Positions 33,471-41,292 of a DNA stretch of 64,000 nucleotides are shown one piece after another. The stretch covers positions 1,302,001-1,366,000 of the forward strand of contig OZ271833.1 of NCBI GenBank assembly GCA_965601665.1, read 5' to 3'. Made by a program: the position numbers and the translations under genes. Source of the DNA: JANQNX01 sp965601665. Its GTDB lineage: Bacteria > Pseudomonadota > Gammaproteobacteria > Eutrophobiales > Eutrophobiaceae. The notes beneath the pieces are model-generated. The model was not told the origin of the DNA, made no database searches, and saw only the letters and a list, made by a program, of their open reading frames with translations. The first letter of the stretch is position 1, and each line of letters opens with the position of its first letter.

Positions 33471-34211
33471 TTAGCCCATCTTTAAAATTTGTGTTCCTGA
33501 TTCGTCGTTTTGTTTGGCAGCTTCCATGGCCTTGATATCCATTTCGAACCGACGCGCCAATTCAATCATCTGAACCATGGCGCCGACCATGTTGACATTA
33601 CTCATTTCCAACGAGCCGGAAGACAGCCTGACAGCTGCATCAACTTCAGCTTGACTACCATCTCTTAATCGAAACAGACCGTCCTGCCCCTTGTATAACT
33701 GTGCGAGATCGGGGTTAACCAGTTTGATTCTGTCTAACGTGGCGATGGTGCGTTCATCCTGACCGGCAGGCCGGATACTAATCGTTCCATCCACAGAAAT
33801 TTCCAGTTTCTCACTAGGCGGTATAGCAATAGGTCCGCCATTACCCAGTATCAACTGTCCATCTCCATTTTCGAGTAAGCCGAGATTATTAATCTGCAGA
33901 TCGCCGCGACGCGTATAAGCCTCTGTACCATCCTCGGTTTGTACGGCAAACCAACCGTCACCATTGACGGCTATATCCAGTGCATTACCTGTTTGCCGTA
34001 TCAGGCCGTGACTCAGATCAACTCCGGGTCTTTCCTGCAAGGCGTAGGCACGACTTGGTAAACCATCGCCAAACACGGGCATGCTACGAAACTGTTCGAA
34101 GTCGGCCTTGAAACCCGGCACATTGACATGTGCCAGGTTACTGGCGACCGCGGCTTGTCCCAGCATGGCGTTGCTGGCCGAGGTCATTGACAGGTAGATC
34201 ATCTTGTCCAT
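33471..34211 (-). CDS. flgF: FlgF, proximal rod protein
   Basis: Rod protein. It has 246 residues, with IYLSMTSASNAMLGQAAVA and ASNLAHVNVPGFKADFEQF at the N terminus and MSNVNMVGAMVQMIELARRF at the C terminus, both typical of FlgF. ATG at 34211 was used, and ATG three codons later is equally possible. It lies 15 nt after flgE. Confidence 0.95.
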   Translation of the reverse strand: MDKMIYLSMTSASNAMLGQAAVASNLAHVNVPGFKADFEQFRSMPVFGDGLPSRAYALQERPGVDLSHGLIRQTGNALDIAVNGDGWFAVQTEDGTEAYTRRGDLQINNLGLLENGDGQLILGNGGPIAIPPSEKLEISVDGTISIRPAGQDERTIATLDRIKLVNPDLAQLYKGQDGLFRLRDGSQAEVDAAVRLSSGSLEMSNVNMVGAMVQMIELARRFEMDIKAMEAAKQNDESGTQILKMG

Positions 34212-34226
34212 TGATTAGACCTTCAA

Positions 34227-35798
34227 TTATCTCAGGTTAATAATGGACTGCGTAACGGCATCAGAGGTGCTGATGACTTCGGCGTTCGCCTGGAATGAGC
34301 GTTGCGCGATAATCATATTCACAAGCTCTTCAGAAAGGTCTACGTTTGATTGTTCCAGTGAACCCGACTGAATCAAACCAAGGCTGGCGGTACCTGGCGC
34401 ACCTACGGTCACGGCACCTGATGTAAATGTTTCAGCCCAGGCCGTGTCACCTACCGGTTGTAACCCCTGCGGGTTAGGAAAATCAGCCAGCGCCAACTGG
34501 CCCTGTACACTGGACTGCCCATTAGTGAAGCGGGCAAAGATAATACCTTCACTATCAATATCAAGTCCGCTCAGGCGACCAGTGGTAAAACCATCCTGGC
34601 TCAGCCCGTATACAGAGAAAGGGCTACCAAACTGTGTGGAAGATGAATAATCCATTGACAAAGTAATATTGGCGGCACCCGGAATAGTAAATGCACCCGT
34701 TGTCAGCGTACCGCTTGCCGGTGTGATAAGTGCACCGGCGGAAGAAAAAGAAATTGTTTGTGGATTCGCAGTGTCGGCCACGCCATCTACATAAGCATGG
34801 GCTTCCCATGTGTTAGGTACTGCAACGGTACCATTATTGATGGTATTGGTACCGGTGGCATAGTTCGCGCCGGCAAAGCCATTGGCGCCGGCATCATTCA
34901 CCACGACGATATCGAAATTAGTACCATCGGCCCGGGTAAATTGCAGGTTGCCGCCCGCCGCAGTACCGGTAAAAGAAATACCCTGTGCACTCAGGGCAGC
35001 GGCATTGGCCGAAACCCCTGCATCCACCTCGGCAGCGGTCACTGTAGCGGTACCTGTACCAGGATCAGTTTCTGTAAACAGCGGCACACCACCAACCGAT
35101 AACGAGTAGGTATCTCCGGCGCCAAGGTTAACAGTGTTAAATGCACCACCGCTGCCGGCATCCGTGGCAACCGGGGAACCTGCTTTCACATAATACATAG
35201 CGGCCAGGTGTGCATTACCCAGGCTGTCATAGATCGTGGTTGAAGTAGAGTGGTTAAATGAATTTGGATTACCGGGATCAAACGTTGTGACAGCTGGATA
35301 TGCTTGGGAAGCATCCAGGTTTAATTCTACATTCAGATTGGTCGTAGCCTGTGGGGGAATATTGGCCGTATTAACCTGAATAGGCCCAGCTGCACCGGTA
35401 ATATTGCCAGAGGCATCAGCACCAAACGCAGTCAGTTGCTGGCCATCGGCATTACTCAGGAAACCGTCTCTATCCACGCCAAATGATCCAGCACGCGAAT
35501 AGACCTGTGTACCGCCGTCATCGAGGATAAAAAATCCATTACCGTTGATAGCCATATCCAGATTATTATCGGTAAAGGCAATGTTTCCCTGGGTAAACTG
35601 TTGTCTAATAGCAGATACGCGCACACCACTGCCGGGTGTGTTGCCACTACCGCCGATACTGGTTACTGCAAAAACATCTGCGAACTCGGCGCGTGATTTT
35701 TTGAAACCCGACGTGTTTGAGTTGGCAATATTGTTACCGATAACGTCCAGTTCACCGGATGCTGCCTTTAGACCACTAATTGCTACACGAAATGCCAT
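34227..35798 (-). CDS. flgE: FlgE, hook protein with an extra central module
   Basis: Subunit of the flexible hook. N-terminal MAFRVAISGLKAASGELDVI and GNNIANSNTSGFKKSRAEF; C-terminal SNVDLSEELVNMIIAQRSFQ and ANAEVISTSDAVTQSIINLR. It has 523 residues versus about 400 in E. coli. The surplus is at about 215-327, a Gly/Thr/Ala-rich module also found in FlgK. It lies 36 nt after flgD, its hook-cap partner. Confidence 0.96.
   Translation of the reverse strand: MAFRVAISGLKAASGELDVIGNNIANSNTSGFKKSRAEFADVFAVTSIGGSGNTPGSGVRVSAIRQQFTQGNIAFTDNNLDMAINGNGFFILDDGGTQVYSRAGSFGVDRDGFLSNADGQQLTAFGADASGNITGAAGPIQVNTANIPPQATTNLNVELNLDASQAYPAVTTFDPGNPNSFNHSTSTTIYDSLGNAHLAAMYYVKAGSPVATDAGSGGAFNTVNLGAGDTYSLSVGGVPLFTETDPGTGTATVTAAEVDAGVSANAAALSAQGISFTGTAAGGNLQFTRADGTNFDIVVVNDAGANGFAGANYATGTNTINNGTVAVPNTWEAHAYVDGVADTANPQTISFSSAGALITPASGTLTTGAFTIPGAANITLSMDYSSSTQFGSPFSVYGLSQDGFTTGRLSGLDIDSEGIIFARFTNGQSSVQGQLALADFPNPQGLQPVGDTAWAETFTSGAVTVGAPGTASLGLIQSGSLEQSNVDLSEELVNMIIAQRSFQANAEVISTSDAVTQSIINLR
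34818..35156 (-). repeat. FlgE copy of a module shared with FlgK
   Basis: Codes for FlgE residues about 215-327. It holds YSLSVGGVPL, TVTAAEVDAGVSANAAALSA, NLQFTRADGTNFDIVVV and ATGTNTINNGTVAV in the same order as the FlgK module at 28067-28405. A flagellin segment (about 402-445, TITAAEIGTAINGL then LDITKADGSNIVLV) has a related pattern. Confidence 0.7.
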
Positions 35799-35834
35799 AT
35801 TTGTTTCTCCTGTTTATCCTTAATGTAAACGTAC

Positions 35835-36512
35835 TTACAAAATTTCCCTGACCTGGCTGATGCTAACCGAGCCAACTCCGTTTAAATTCAATGAGGGTTC
35901 ACCACCTGTTTTACTCAGCGTGACACTATCGACCTTGGCATACACATACACCGATTGAGCGACTGACTGGTTGTCTACATTTGATGTTGCCTGGAAGTTG
36001 TAATTACCAGGTGCGACAGGCTGACCGTTGTTATCACGGCCATCCCAGGTGAACTTTGTTAAACCGGCAGTCTGGCTACCCAGATCGATGGTTCTTACTG
36101 TTTGACCAGTTGAGTCCATGACACTGATAGTGAGATTGCTGGTTGACTGCGGCAAGTCAACAGCACCCCTTGCCTCGCCTCCGCCAACAAGTTCGGTACT
36201 ATTGCCTTGCACGAGCACCAAGTTGCCCACCATGGTAGAAGCCTGTAGGGCCTGGCTAGACTGCAGGGATGTCGCCAAAGAACTGAATGATTGTTGCAGT
36301 TCGGTAATACCATTGACCGTACCAAACTGTGCCATCTGACTCAGGAAATCACCACTCTCCATGGGGTTTAGCGGATCCTGGTTTTGTATTTGCGTTAACA
36401 TCAACTCCAGAAAGTCTTCCTGACCCAAATCGCTACTGGCCTCACGGGTACTCTTTGGCTGTATCGCAAGACTTTGTAGCTCCGGTGGTAATATTGGATT
36501 TGAACCTGCCAT
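35835..36512 (-). CDS. flgD: FlgD, hook cap protein
   Basis: Transient cap needed for hook assembly. It has 225 residues. The N-terminal conserved export/assembly region DFLELMLTQIQNQDPLNPME sits near 34-53, followed by an FlnI/Ig-like and tudor-like C-terminal half with FTWDGRDNNGQPVAPGNYNF. It lies 29 nt after flgC. Confidence 0.96.
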   Translation of the reverse strand: MAGSNPILPPELQSLAIQPKSTREASSDLGQEDFLELMLTQIQNQDPLNPMESGDFLSQMAQFGTVNGITELQQSFSSLATSLQSSQALQASTMVGNLVLVQGNSTELVGGGEARGAVDLPQSTSNLTISVMDSTGQTVRTIDLGSQTAGLTKFTWDGRDNNGQPVAPGNYNFQATSNVDNQSVAQSVYVYAKVDSVTLSKTGGEPSLNLNGVGSVSISQVREIL

Positions 36513-36541
36513 TGTCTATTCCTCTAACTGTATAAAACTGC

Positions 36542-36955
36542 TTACTGACCCATTCGCAGTGTTTGCAGTAGCATTTGTTTTGATGCGTTAACGATTTCAA
36601 CATTGTTCTGATAGGAACGGGATGCAGAAATCATGTTTGTCATTTCTTCGATCGGATTAACGTTGGGATAGAAAATAAAGCCATCGGCGTCGGCCTGCGG
36701 GTGCGCCGGGCTGTATTCCTTCCGCAGTTGGGCCTGGCTTTCAACAATGCCCGCTACTCGCACACCATTACTGACACTGGAATCCATCACATCAGAAAAA
36801 ACCGTTTCAAATACCGGATGGCGCGCACGGTAGGTTGAGCCTGTACTGCTACTGACACTGGCTGCGTTAGCCATATTGCTGGCCGTTACATTCATGCGCA
36901 CGCTCTGCGCCGTCATTGCCGAACCGGCGATATCAAAGACATTGAACAGTGACAT
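36542..36955 (-). CDS. flgC: FlgC, proximal rod protein
   Basis: Rod protein. It has 137 residues. N-terminal FDIAGSAMTAQSVRMNVTAS and NMANA, then PNVNPIEEMTNMISASRSYQ, and a C-terminal ending KQMLLQTLRMGQ. The start overlaps the flgB stop (TAATG). Confidence 0.96.
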   Translation of the reverse strand: MSLFNVFDIAGSAMTAQSVRMNVTASNMANAASVSSSTGSTYRARHPVFETVFSDVMDSSVSNGVRVAGIVESQAQLRKEYSPAHPQADADGFIFYPNVNPIEEMTNMISASRSYQNNVEIVNASKQMLLQTLRMGQ

Positions 36956-37347
36956 TACAGTTCTCCTCGTATGGCCATTTTCAGGCCGCTGATTTTTCCA
37001 TTAATGAATCTAAGGCTGGCCTGGTACATCATGGTGTTTTCCATGAAGGCAGAACGTTCGGCATGCAGGTCCACCGTATTCCCATCCAGGTTTGGCTGGT
37101 TCGGCGTCCGATACAGGATGTCGGCACCCTGATTCGTTGTGCCATGACTGTTCATATGACCGTTATGTGTTCTGTTTATTGGCGTATTGTCCGTCTTGCC
37201 GGCCATCGAATTTAATGCCTGCCTGAAATCGATATCACGCGCCTTGAAGTTAGGCGTGTCCGCATTGGCGATATTGGCTGCCAGCAACTGGGCACGGCTG
37301 GACCTGATTTTTAACGCGGTAGCGTGTATGCCGAAGAGGTTATCCAT
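36955..37347 (-). CDS. flgB: FlgB, proximal rod protein
   Basis: First rod protein and first gene of flgBCDEFGHIJKL. About 130 residues. N-terminal MDNLFGIHATALKIRSSRAQ and NIANADTPNFKARDIDF; C-terminal YQASLRFINGKISGLKMAI. ATG at 37347 has GGA 7 nt upstream and a leader of about 25 nt from the sigma-54 motif. The in-frame ATG at 37359 would leave only about 13 nt. Confidence 0.94.
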   Translation of the reverse strand: MDNLFGIHATALKIRSSRAQLLAANIANADTPNFKARDIDFRQALNSMAGKTDNTPINRTHNGHMNSHGTTNQGADILYRTPNQPNLDGNTVDLHAERSAFMENTMMYQASLRFINGKISGLKMAIRGEL

Positions 37348-37383
37348 TATTGATTCCATATTGAATTTGATGACCCAGACACT

Positions 37384-37398
37384 GCATCAGTTGTGCCA
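37384..37398 (-). promoter_or_regulatory. Sigma-54 promoter of the flgB-flgL operon
   Basis: The minus strand reads TGGCACAACTGATGC, preceded by T and followed by A. The -24 element TTGGCAC is perfect and GC lies 10 nt beyond GG. Predicted start near 37372. FleR/FlrC-dependent control of flgB operons is known in Pseudomonas and Vibrio. Confidence 0.82.
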
Positions 37399-37503
37399 AG
37401 TCCATAATCCAATATGAAATCAACCAGTTAGTCGATTGTTTATGCGGCAACAGGGAGTAAAGCGGTAACGGTTTGCCATGGGCGGCAAAGACAGGAAAGC
37501 AGG

Positions 37504-38364
37504 TTAAACGCGGCGGTAAACGACGCCACGTGGACACTTGATCATTTCAAAGGCGTCACTGTAATTAGTCACGTTTTCAGATGCGCCCAGTACCAGAATA
37601 CCGCCTTCATTAAGTGCCTGGGCAAACTTGTCCATGATCAGAGATTTATTTTCATTCGAGAAATATATCAATACATTACGACAAAAAATAATATCGAATT
37701 TACCCAGCGTCGCATAACTGTCCAGCAGGTTTAAATACTGAAAACGAACGCGCTGCCTGATTTTATCGCTAATCTTATAGGTATCATCACCTGTGAGCGT
37801 GAAATACTTTTGCATCCGCTCAACAGACAGGCCGCGGGACATGGACAATTGATCATACTCGCCCGCCCCGGCGCTTTTCAAAACACGGTTTGATATATCC
37901 GTCGCAACAATCTGCACTCCCATCGGGAAAGCACCCGGATTTTTCACCTGGTATTCTTCAATAACCATGCTCATCGAATAGGCCTCATGCCCATAGGAAC
38001 ATGCCGCCGACCATATTTTTGGTGTATTCATGCGTTTACCTGATAACTGCGGCAGCAAGTTATCGTGTAAATATTCAAATGGATATTGATCACGAAACCA
38101 CGATGTTTCATTGGTGGTCATCGCATCCACGATCTCCAGCTTGAGGCGGTTATCGTTGCCCTTCTGCATTCGCTGCATTGCCTCTGCCAGTGTCTTAATG
38201 CCATATGTCTTTAAAAGAGAACTGAGGCGGTTTGTTACCAGGTAAGCCTTATTTGCACCGAGCGTGATGCCAGTCGATTTTTCAAGGTATTGACAAAATG
38301 CAGAGTATTCCTGCTCACTCTGTGCTTGTGGCTGAGCGGCAAGCGCAGATGGTATCGCTGTCAT
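37504..38364 (-). CDS. cheR: CheR, chemoreceptor methyltransferase
   Basis: SAM-dependent methyltransferase that adds methyl groups to chemoreceptor glutamates in adaptation. It has 286 residues. All-alpha N-terminal domain (about 15-85), then the catalytic domain with NETSWFRD, IWSAACSYGHEAYS (SAM-binding motif) and FDIIFCRNVLIYF. It lies 45 nt after cheV. The cheV-cheR pair beside flgB also occurs in Pseudomonas. Confidence 0.96.
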   Translation of the reverse strand: MTAIPSALAAQPQAQSEQEYSAFCQYLEKSTGITLGANKAYLVTNRLSSLLKTYGIKTLAEAMQRMQKGNDNRLKLEIVDAMTTNETSWFRDQYPFEYLHDNLLPQLSGKRMNTPKIWSAACSYGHEAYSMSMVIEEYQVKNPGAFPMGVQIVATDISNRVLKSAGAGEYDQLSMSRGLSVERMQKYFTLTGDDTYKISDKIRQRVRFQYLNLLDSYATLGKFDIIFCRNVLIYFSNENKSLIMDKFAQALNEGGILVLGASENVTNYSDAFEMIKCPRGVVYRRV

Positions 38365-38409
38365 ATATGCTTTACCTGTATTCCATTATCAGGTTGTTTG
38401 CAAAGGCAG

Positions 38410-39363
38410 TCAGGCAGCCTTGTCAGGCGCAGACCCAGGCGTAATTTGCAAGTGTTCCAGCACTCTCTCTGCCAACTCCGATGCATCATACTTGGAGAGA
38501 AAATCATCAGCGCCGACTTTCTTTACCATGTTCTCATTAAAAGCGCCGCTTAATGATGAATGTAGCAGCACTTTTAATTTGCCCAGTTGGTCATGTTCCT
38601 TGATTTTCTTGGTCAACGTGTATCCATCCATTTCCGGCATTTCAACGTCGGAAAGTACCAACGAACATCTTTCTTTCACCGGTTGACTTTCATCTTCAGC
38701 CCACTGCAGAAGTAATTCGTAGGCTTCCTTGCCATTGCAGGCCTGGGAATAAGAAACATCCATTTTCTCCAGAACCCTGATAATTTGTTTACGTGCCAAC
38801 CCGGAATCATCAACCACGAGCACATGTTTAGTATTTACATTTTCAACATTTGCCTTACTGGTTAAGCTACTGTCTATCTCATCGGAATAACCCAGGGTGT
38901 CTGCCATGACTTTTTCCACGTCAATAATTTCTACCAATTCATCATCAACCCTGGTAACAGCAGTCAGAAAGTTGATGCCGCCCAGCCCTTTCGGTGGCGC
39001 CTTGATGTCTTCCCAGTTCATATTGACGATGCGGTCAACACCCGACACCAGGAACCCCTGCACTGAGCGGTTGTATTCGGAAACAATAATAAAGCTTTTG
39101 TTTACATCCTGAATTGGCTGCTGCCCAATCGCCATGGCCAGGTCAATAATGGTAATAGTCTGACCACGCATATTCGTCATACCTCGAATAACAGGATGAC
39201 TCTGCGGTGCACGTGTCAGGGGTGGACATTTGATCACTTCCCTGACTTTAAACACATTAATACCAAAGCGTTGCTTTCCGCCAAGTTCGAACATCAGCAG
39301 CTCGAGACGGTTTTGACCGACGAGTTGGGTTCGGGAATTTACATTATCCATTAGTTTCGTCAT
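38410..39363 (-). CDS. cheV: CheV, CheW-receiver hybrid coupling protein
   Basis: Couples chemoreceptors to CheA and tunes signalling through its receiver. It has 317 residues. CheW-like domain about 20-160 (FELGGKQRFGINVFKVREVI; MRGQTITIIDLAMAI). Receiver about 175-300 with VLVVDDSGLARKQI and the phospho-acceptor in LVLSDVEMPEMDG. Expressed from a good sigma-28 motif at 39391-39417 with a leader of about 20 nt. Confidence 0.96.
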   Translation of the reverse strand: MTKLMDNVNSRTQLVGQNRLELLMFELGGKQRFGINVFKVREVIKCPPLTRAPQSHPVIRGMTNMRGQTITIIDLAMAIGQQPIQDVNKSFIIVSEYNRSVQGFLVSGVDRIVNMNWEDIKAPPKGLGGINFLTAVTRVDDELVEIIDVEKVMADTLGYSDEIDSSLTSKANVENVNTKHVLVVDDSGLARKQIIRVLEKMDVSYSQACNGKEAYELLLQWAEDESQPVKERCSLVLSDVEMPEMDGYTLTKKIKEHDQLGKLKVLLHSSLSGAFNENMVKKVGADDFLSKYDASELAERVLEHLQITPGSAPDKAA

Positions 39364-39390
39364 GGTGAACTCCTAATTGGTATACGCAAT

Positions 39391-39417
39391 ATATCGGCAA
39401 ACAGGCGAAACACTTGA
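39391..39417 (-). promoter_or_regulatory. Sigma-28 promoter of cheV-cheR
   Basis: The minus strand reads TCAAGTGT, then exactly 11 nt, then GCCGATAT, against consensus TAAAGTTT-N11-GCCGATAA. Predicted start near 39384. Confidence 0.85.
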
Positions 39418-39429
39418 GAGCATAAATTC

Positions 39430-39444
39430 AGGCACGTGTATTGC
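39430..39444 (+). promoter_or_regulatory. Sigma-54 promoter reading toward flgA
   Basis: AGGCACGTGTATTGC followed by A matches TGGCACG-N4-TTGCA at every conserved position except the first T. Predicted start near 39456. In Pseudomonas flgA is FleQ/sigma-54 dependent. Only 12 bp separate this element from the -35 of the divergent cheV promoter. Confidence 0.75.
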
Positions 39445-39681
39445 ATAGTTAGTATGCAAATAGTTGATATCGCAAGACGGTATAAACGGGGTTCTGACAG
39501 GATGAGGGTCTTGAAATGGAAAAGAAATGGCTACTGTGAGGTTGCCAAAAAACCTGTCAATTCAGTCACTAATGAATGCAAGCAACAGGAAGAACGTATA
39601 CAGAATAGTCAAGTAAGCTCGGCAATGACACGTAAGGTTTGCTTGAAATGCCCTGGTCAGTATGGATAACGAGGATTAAAG
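39445..39681 (+). other. Long flgA leader region, no convincing gene
   Basis: The 318-bp gap between cheV and flgA holds the two divergent promoters and about 225 nt of predicted flgA leader. A reading frame from 39436 or 39454 to 39669 (up to 77 residues, basic, Cys-containing) starts before or at the predicted transcript start, lacks a ribosome binding site and has no recognisable motif. I treat the stretch as untranslated leader. No strong hairpin was found by eye. Confidence 0.45.
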
Positions 39682-40404
39682 ATGGAAAAAAACCAGTTTG
39701 AAATCAGCAAAATCGTCAAAGTTGCCACATTATTGACATTCTGCCTGGTCTCTCGCCAGGTGATGAGTACGGAAATCCAGTCTGTTGATGAGATTGCCAA
39801 TACGGCACGGGCTTTTATTTACGACCAGATGAACGCGCCAGGAACCAACCTGGAAGTCAGCGTAAACACGATCGACCGAAGACTCAGGTTAAAGGCATGC
39901 GGCCAGCAGCTGGAAGCCTTTAGTCCGGGTTACGGAAGCCGCAAGGGTATGAGCACCGTTGGCGTACGTTGCAACAGTGACCAGCCATGGTCTATTTATG
40001 TCTCTGTCACTGTGAAGGTGTTCAGGAATGTAGCGGTGTTGAAACATACCGTGCCTCGCAATCAGCTACTTACCGAGGCAGACATCGTATTTGAAAAAAC
40101 CGATGTCAATCGGCTTAGTTCCGGCTATTTCACGGATATGCAGGACATCACCGGCAAAATGCTGACGCAGAACCTGGCCCCGGGAACGATCCTTAGCCAG
40201 TACGTATTAAAGGCGCCGGTCGCCATTAAAAATGGGCAAATGGTCACACTGGTCGCTAAAAACTCGGTCATCGAGGTACGAACAGAAGGCAAGGCCCTGT
40301 CACGGGGTGCAATTGGTGACCGGATCAGGGTTAAAAACCTTAAAACCAAGCGTATTATTGAGGGCGTGGTATTTGATAATCAGTTAATTTATGTGAACTT
40401 ATAG
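39682..40404 (+). CDS. flgA: FlgA, P-ring assembly chaperone
   Basis: Periplasmic chaperone that assists FlgI polymerisation. It has 240 residues. An N-terminal hydrophobic segment (about 15-32) acts as a signal sequence. C-terminal SAF domain (about 110-235) with VPRNQLLTEADIVFEKTDVN, PGTILSQYVLKAPVAIKNGQ and a final GDRIRVKNLKTKRIIEGVV pattern. The purine-rich GAGGATTAAAG lies just before the ATG. Confidence 0.95.
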   Translation: MEKNQFEISKIVKVATLLTFCLVSRQVMSTEIQSVDEIANTARAFIYDQMNAPGTNLEVSVNTIDRRLRLKACGQQLEAFSPGYGSRKGMSTVGVRCNSDQPWSIYVSVTVKVFRNVAVLKHTVPRNQLLTEADIVFEKTDVNRLSSGYFTDMQDITGKMLTQNLAPGTILSQYVLKAPVAIKNGQMVTLVAKNSVIEVRTEGKALSRGAIGDRIRVKNLKTKRIIEGVVFDNQLIYVNL

Positions 40405-40426
40405 GCATTTATTAAGGTGGCAGGGC

Positions 40427-40453
40427 TAAAGTTTTGCCAGAAATTTCCGTTAA
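40427..40453 (+). promoter_or_regulatory. Sigma-28 promoter of flgM-flgN
   Basis: TAAAGTTT (perfect -35), exactly 11 nt, then TCCGTTAA (6 of 8 against GCCGATAA). Predicted start near 40460, about 46 nt before flgM. It gives flgMN a late FliA-dependent promoter of their own besides any read-through from flgA. Confidence 0.8.
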
Positions 40454-40505
40454 ACCGGCGGTAACACAATGAAACGAGACAAAACAGTAACAATGGAGCA
40501 AAAGC

Positions 40506-40829
40506 ATGGTCAATGAGATTAAAGGGCCAAGTAGTGCAATCAACGGCTTGAAACAGCAGCCGCAATCCGAACAACTTAAGCAGCAGGATAACTCCAGGGA
40601 CACAAAACTCCCGTCTACCGGAGATGATACTGTTAGCCTCACCGAGCAGGGTGAGAAACTTGCTGCATTGGAAGCCAGCATAGAATCGCAACCAGTCGTC
40701 GACACAAAACGCGTGGAGTCGATTCGTAATGCCATTCTGGATGGCTCTTATTCAGTGAATGCAGAACGAACCGCAGAAAAACTGCTGGCGTTTGAAACGC
40801 AACTGGATCAGAAGACTGGAGAAAAATGA
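40506..40829 (+). CDS. flgM: FlgM, anti-sigma-28 factor
   Basis: Binds FliA until hook completion, then is exported. It has 107 residues, with a disordered polar N terminus (about 1-50) and the C-terminal sigma-binding helices with VESIRNAILDGSYSVNAERT followed by AEKLLAFE. GGAG lies 7 nt before ATG. A sigma-28 promoter drives it, giving a negative feedback loop. Confidence 0.94.
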   Translation: MVNEIKGPSSAINGLKQQPQSEQLKQQDNSRDTKLPSTGDDTVSLTEQGEKLAALEASIESQPVVDTKRVESIRNAILDGSYSVNAERTAEKLLAFETQLDQKTGEK

Positions 40830-40830
40830 C

Positions 40831-41283
40831 ATGGATGAGACACAGGAACGTATTGTAAACCTGCTGGAAGAGGAAGCCAGCCTGCTGAAAAAGCTGAACG
40901 AATTATTACTTAATGAGACCGAGGCATTAAAAGCGAAAGATACAAACCTGTTAGATGATCTGATTGCCAGCAAATCGTCTTTGCTTGATCAACTTGGCAT
41001 AATGGACAAGCAACGCCAGCTTTACCTTGATACAGATAACAATGCCCGGATTTACGACCAGACTTTTGAAGTAAAAATCAGTGAAATGAAAACGACTATC
41101 CAGGATTTACTCGATCAGTGTAAACATCAAAACAAGATCAACGGCAGCATCATCGAAATAAGCCAGATGTTTAATAGCAAAATCCTGGATATCGTACTCG
41201 GCCATCATAATCAGGATGACACATATAGTGCCGAGGGCAAAAACTATACGAAAAATTATCAGAACAGTATTGCCCGTGTTTAG
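40831..41283 (+). CDS. flgN: FlgN, chaperone for FlgK and FlgL
   Basis: Export chaperone for the hook-filament junction proteins. It has 150 residues, almost wholly helical, with the FlgN pattern LLEEEASLLKKLNELLLNET at 9-28 and a later LLDQCKHQNKINGSIIEISQ. ATG at 40831 starts 1 nt after the flgM stop, with GGAG about 10 nt upstream. A longer reading from 40759 would overlap flgM. Confidence 0.93.
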   Translation: MDETQERIVNLLEEEASLLKKLNELLLNETEALKAKDTNLLDDLIASKSSLLDQLGIMDKQRQLYLDTDNNARIYDQTFEVKISEMKTTIQDLLDQCKHQNKINGSIIEISQMFNSKILDIVLGHHNQDDTYSAEGKNYTKNYQNSIARV

Positions 41284-41292
41284 GAGTCATTC

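Noticed and set aside
39436..39669. 77-residue reading frame before flgA
   Set aside because: It begins inside the predicted sigma-54 promoter, has no ribosome binding site and no recognisable motif. Treated as leader.
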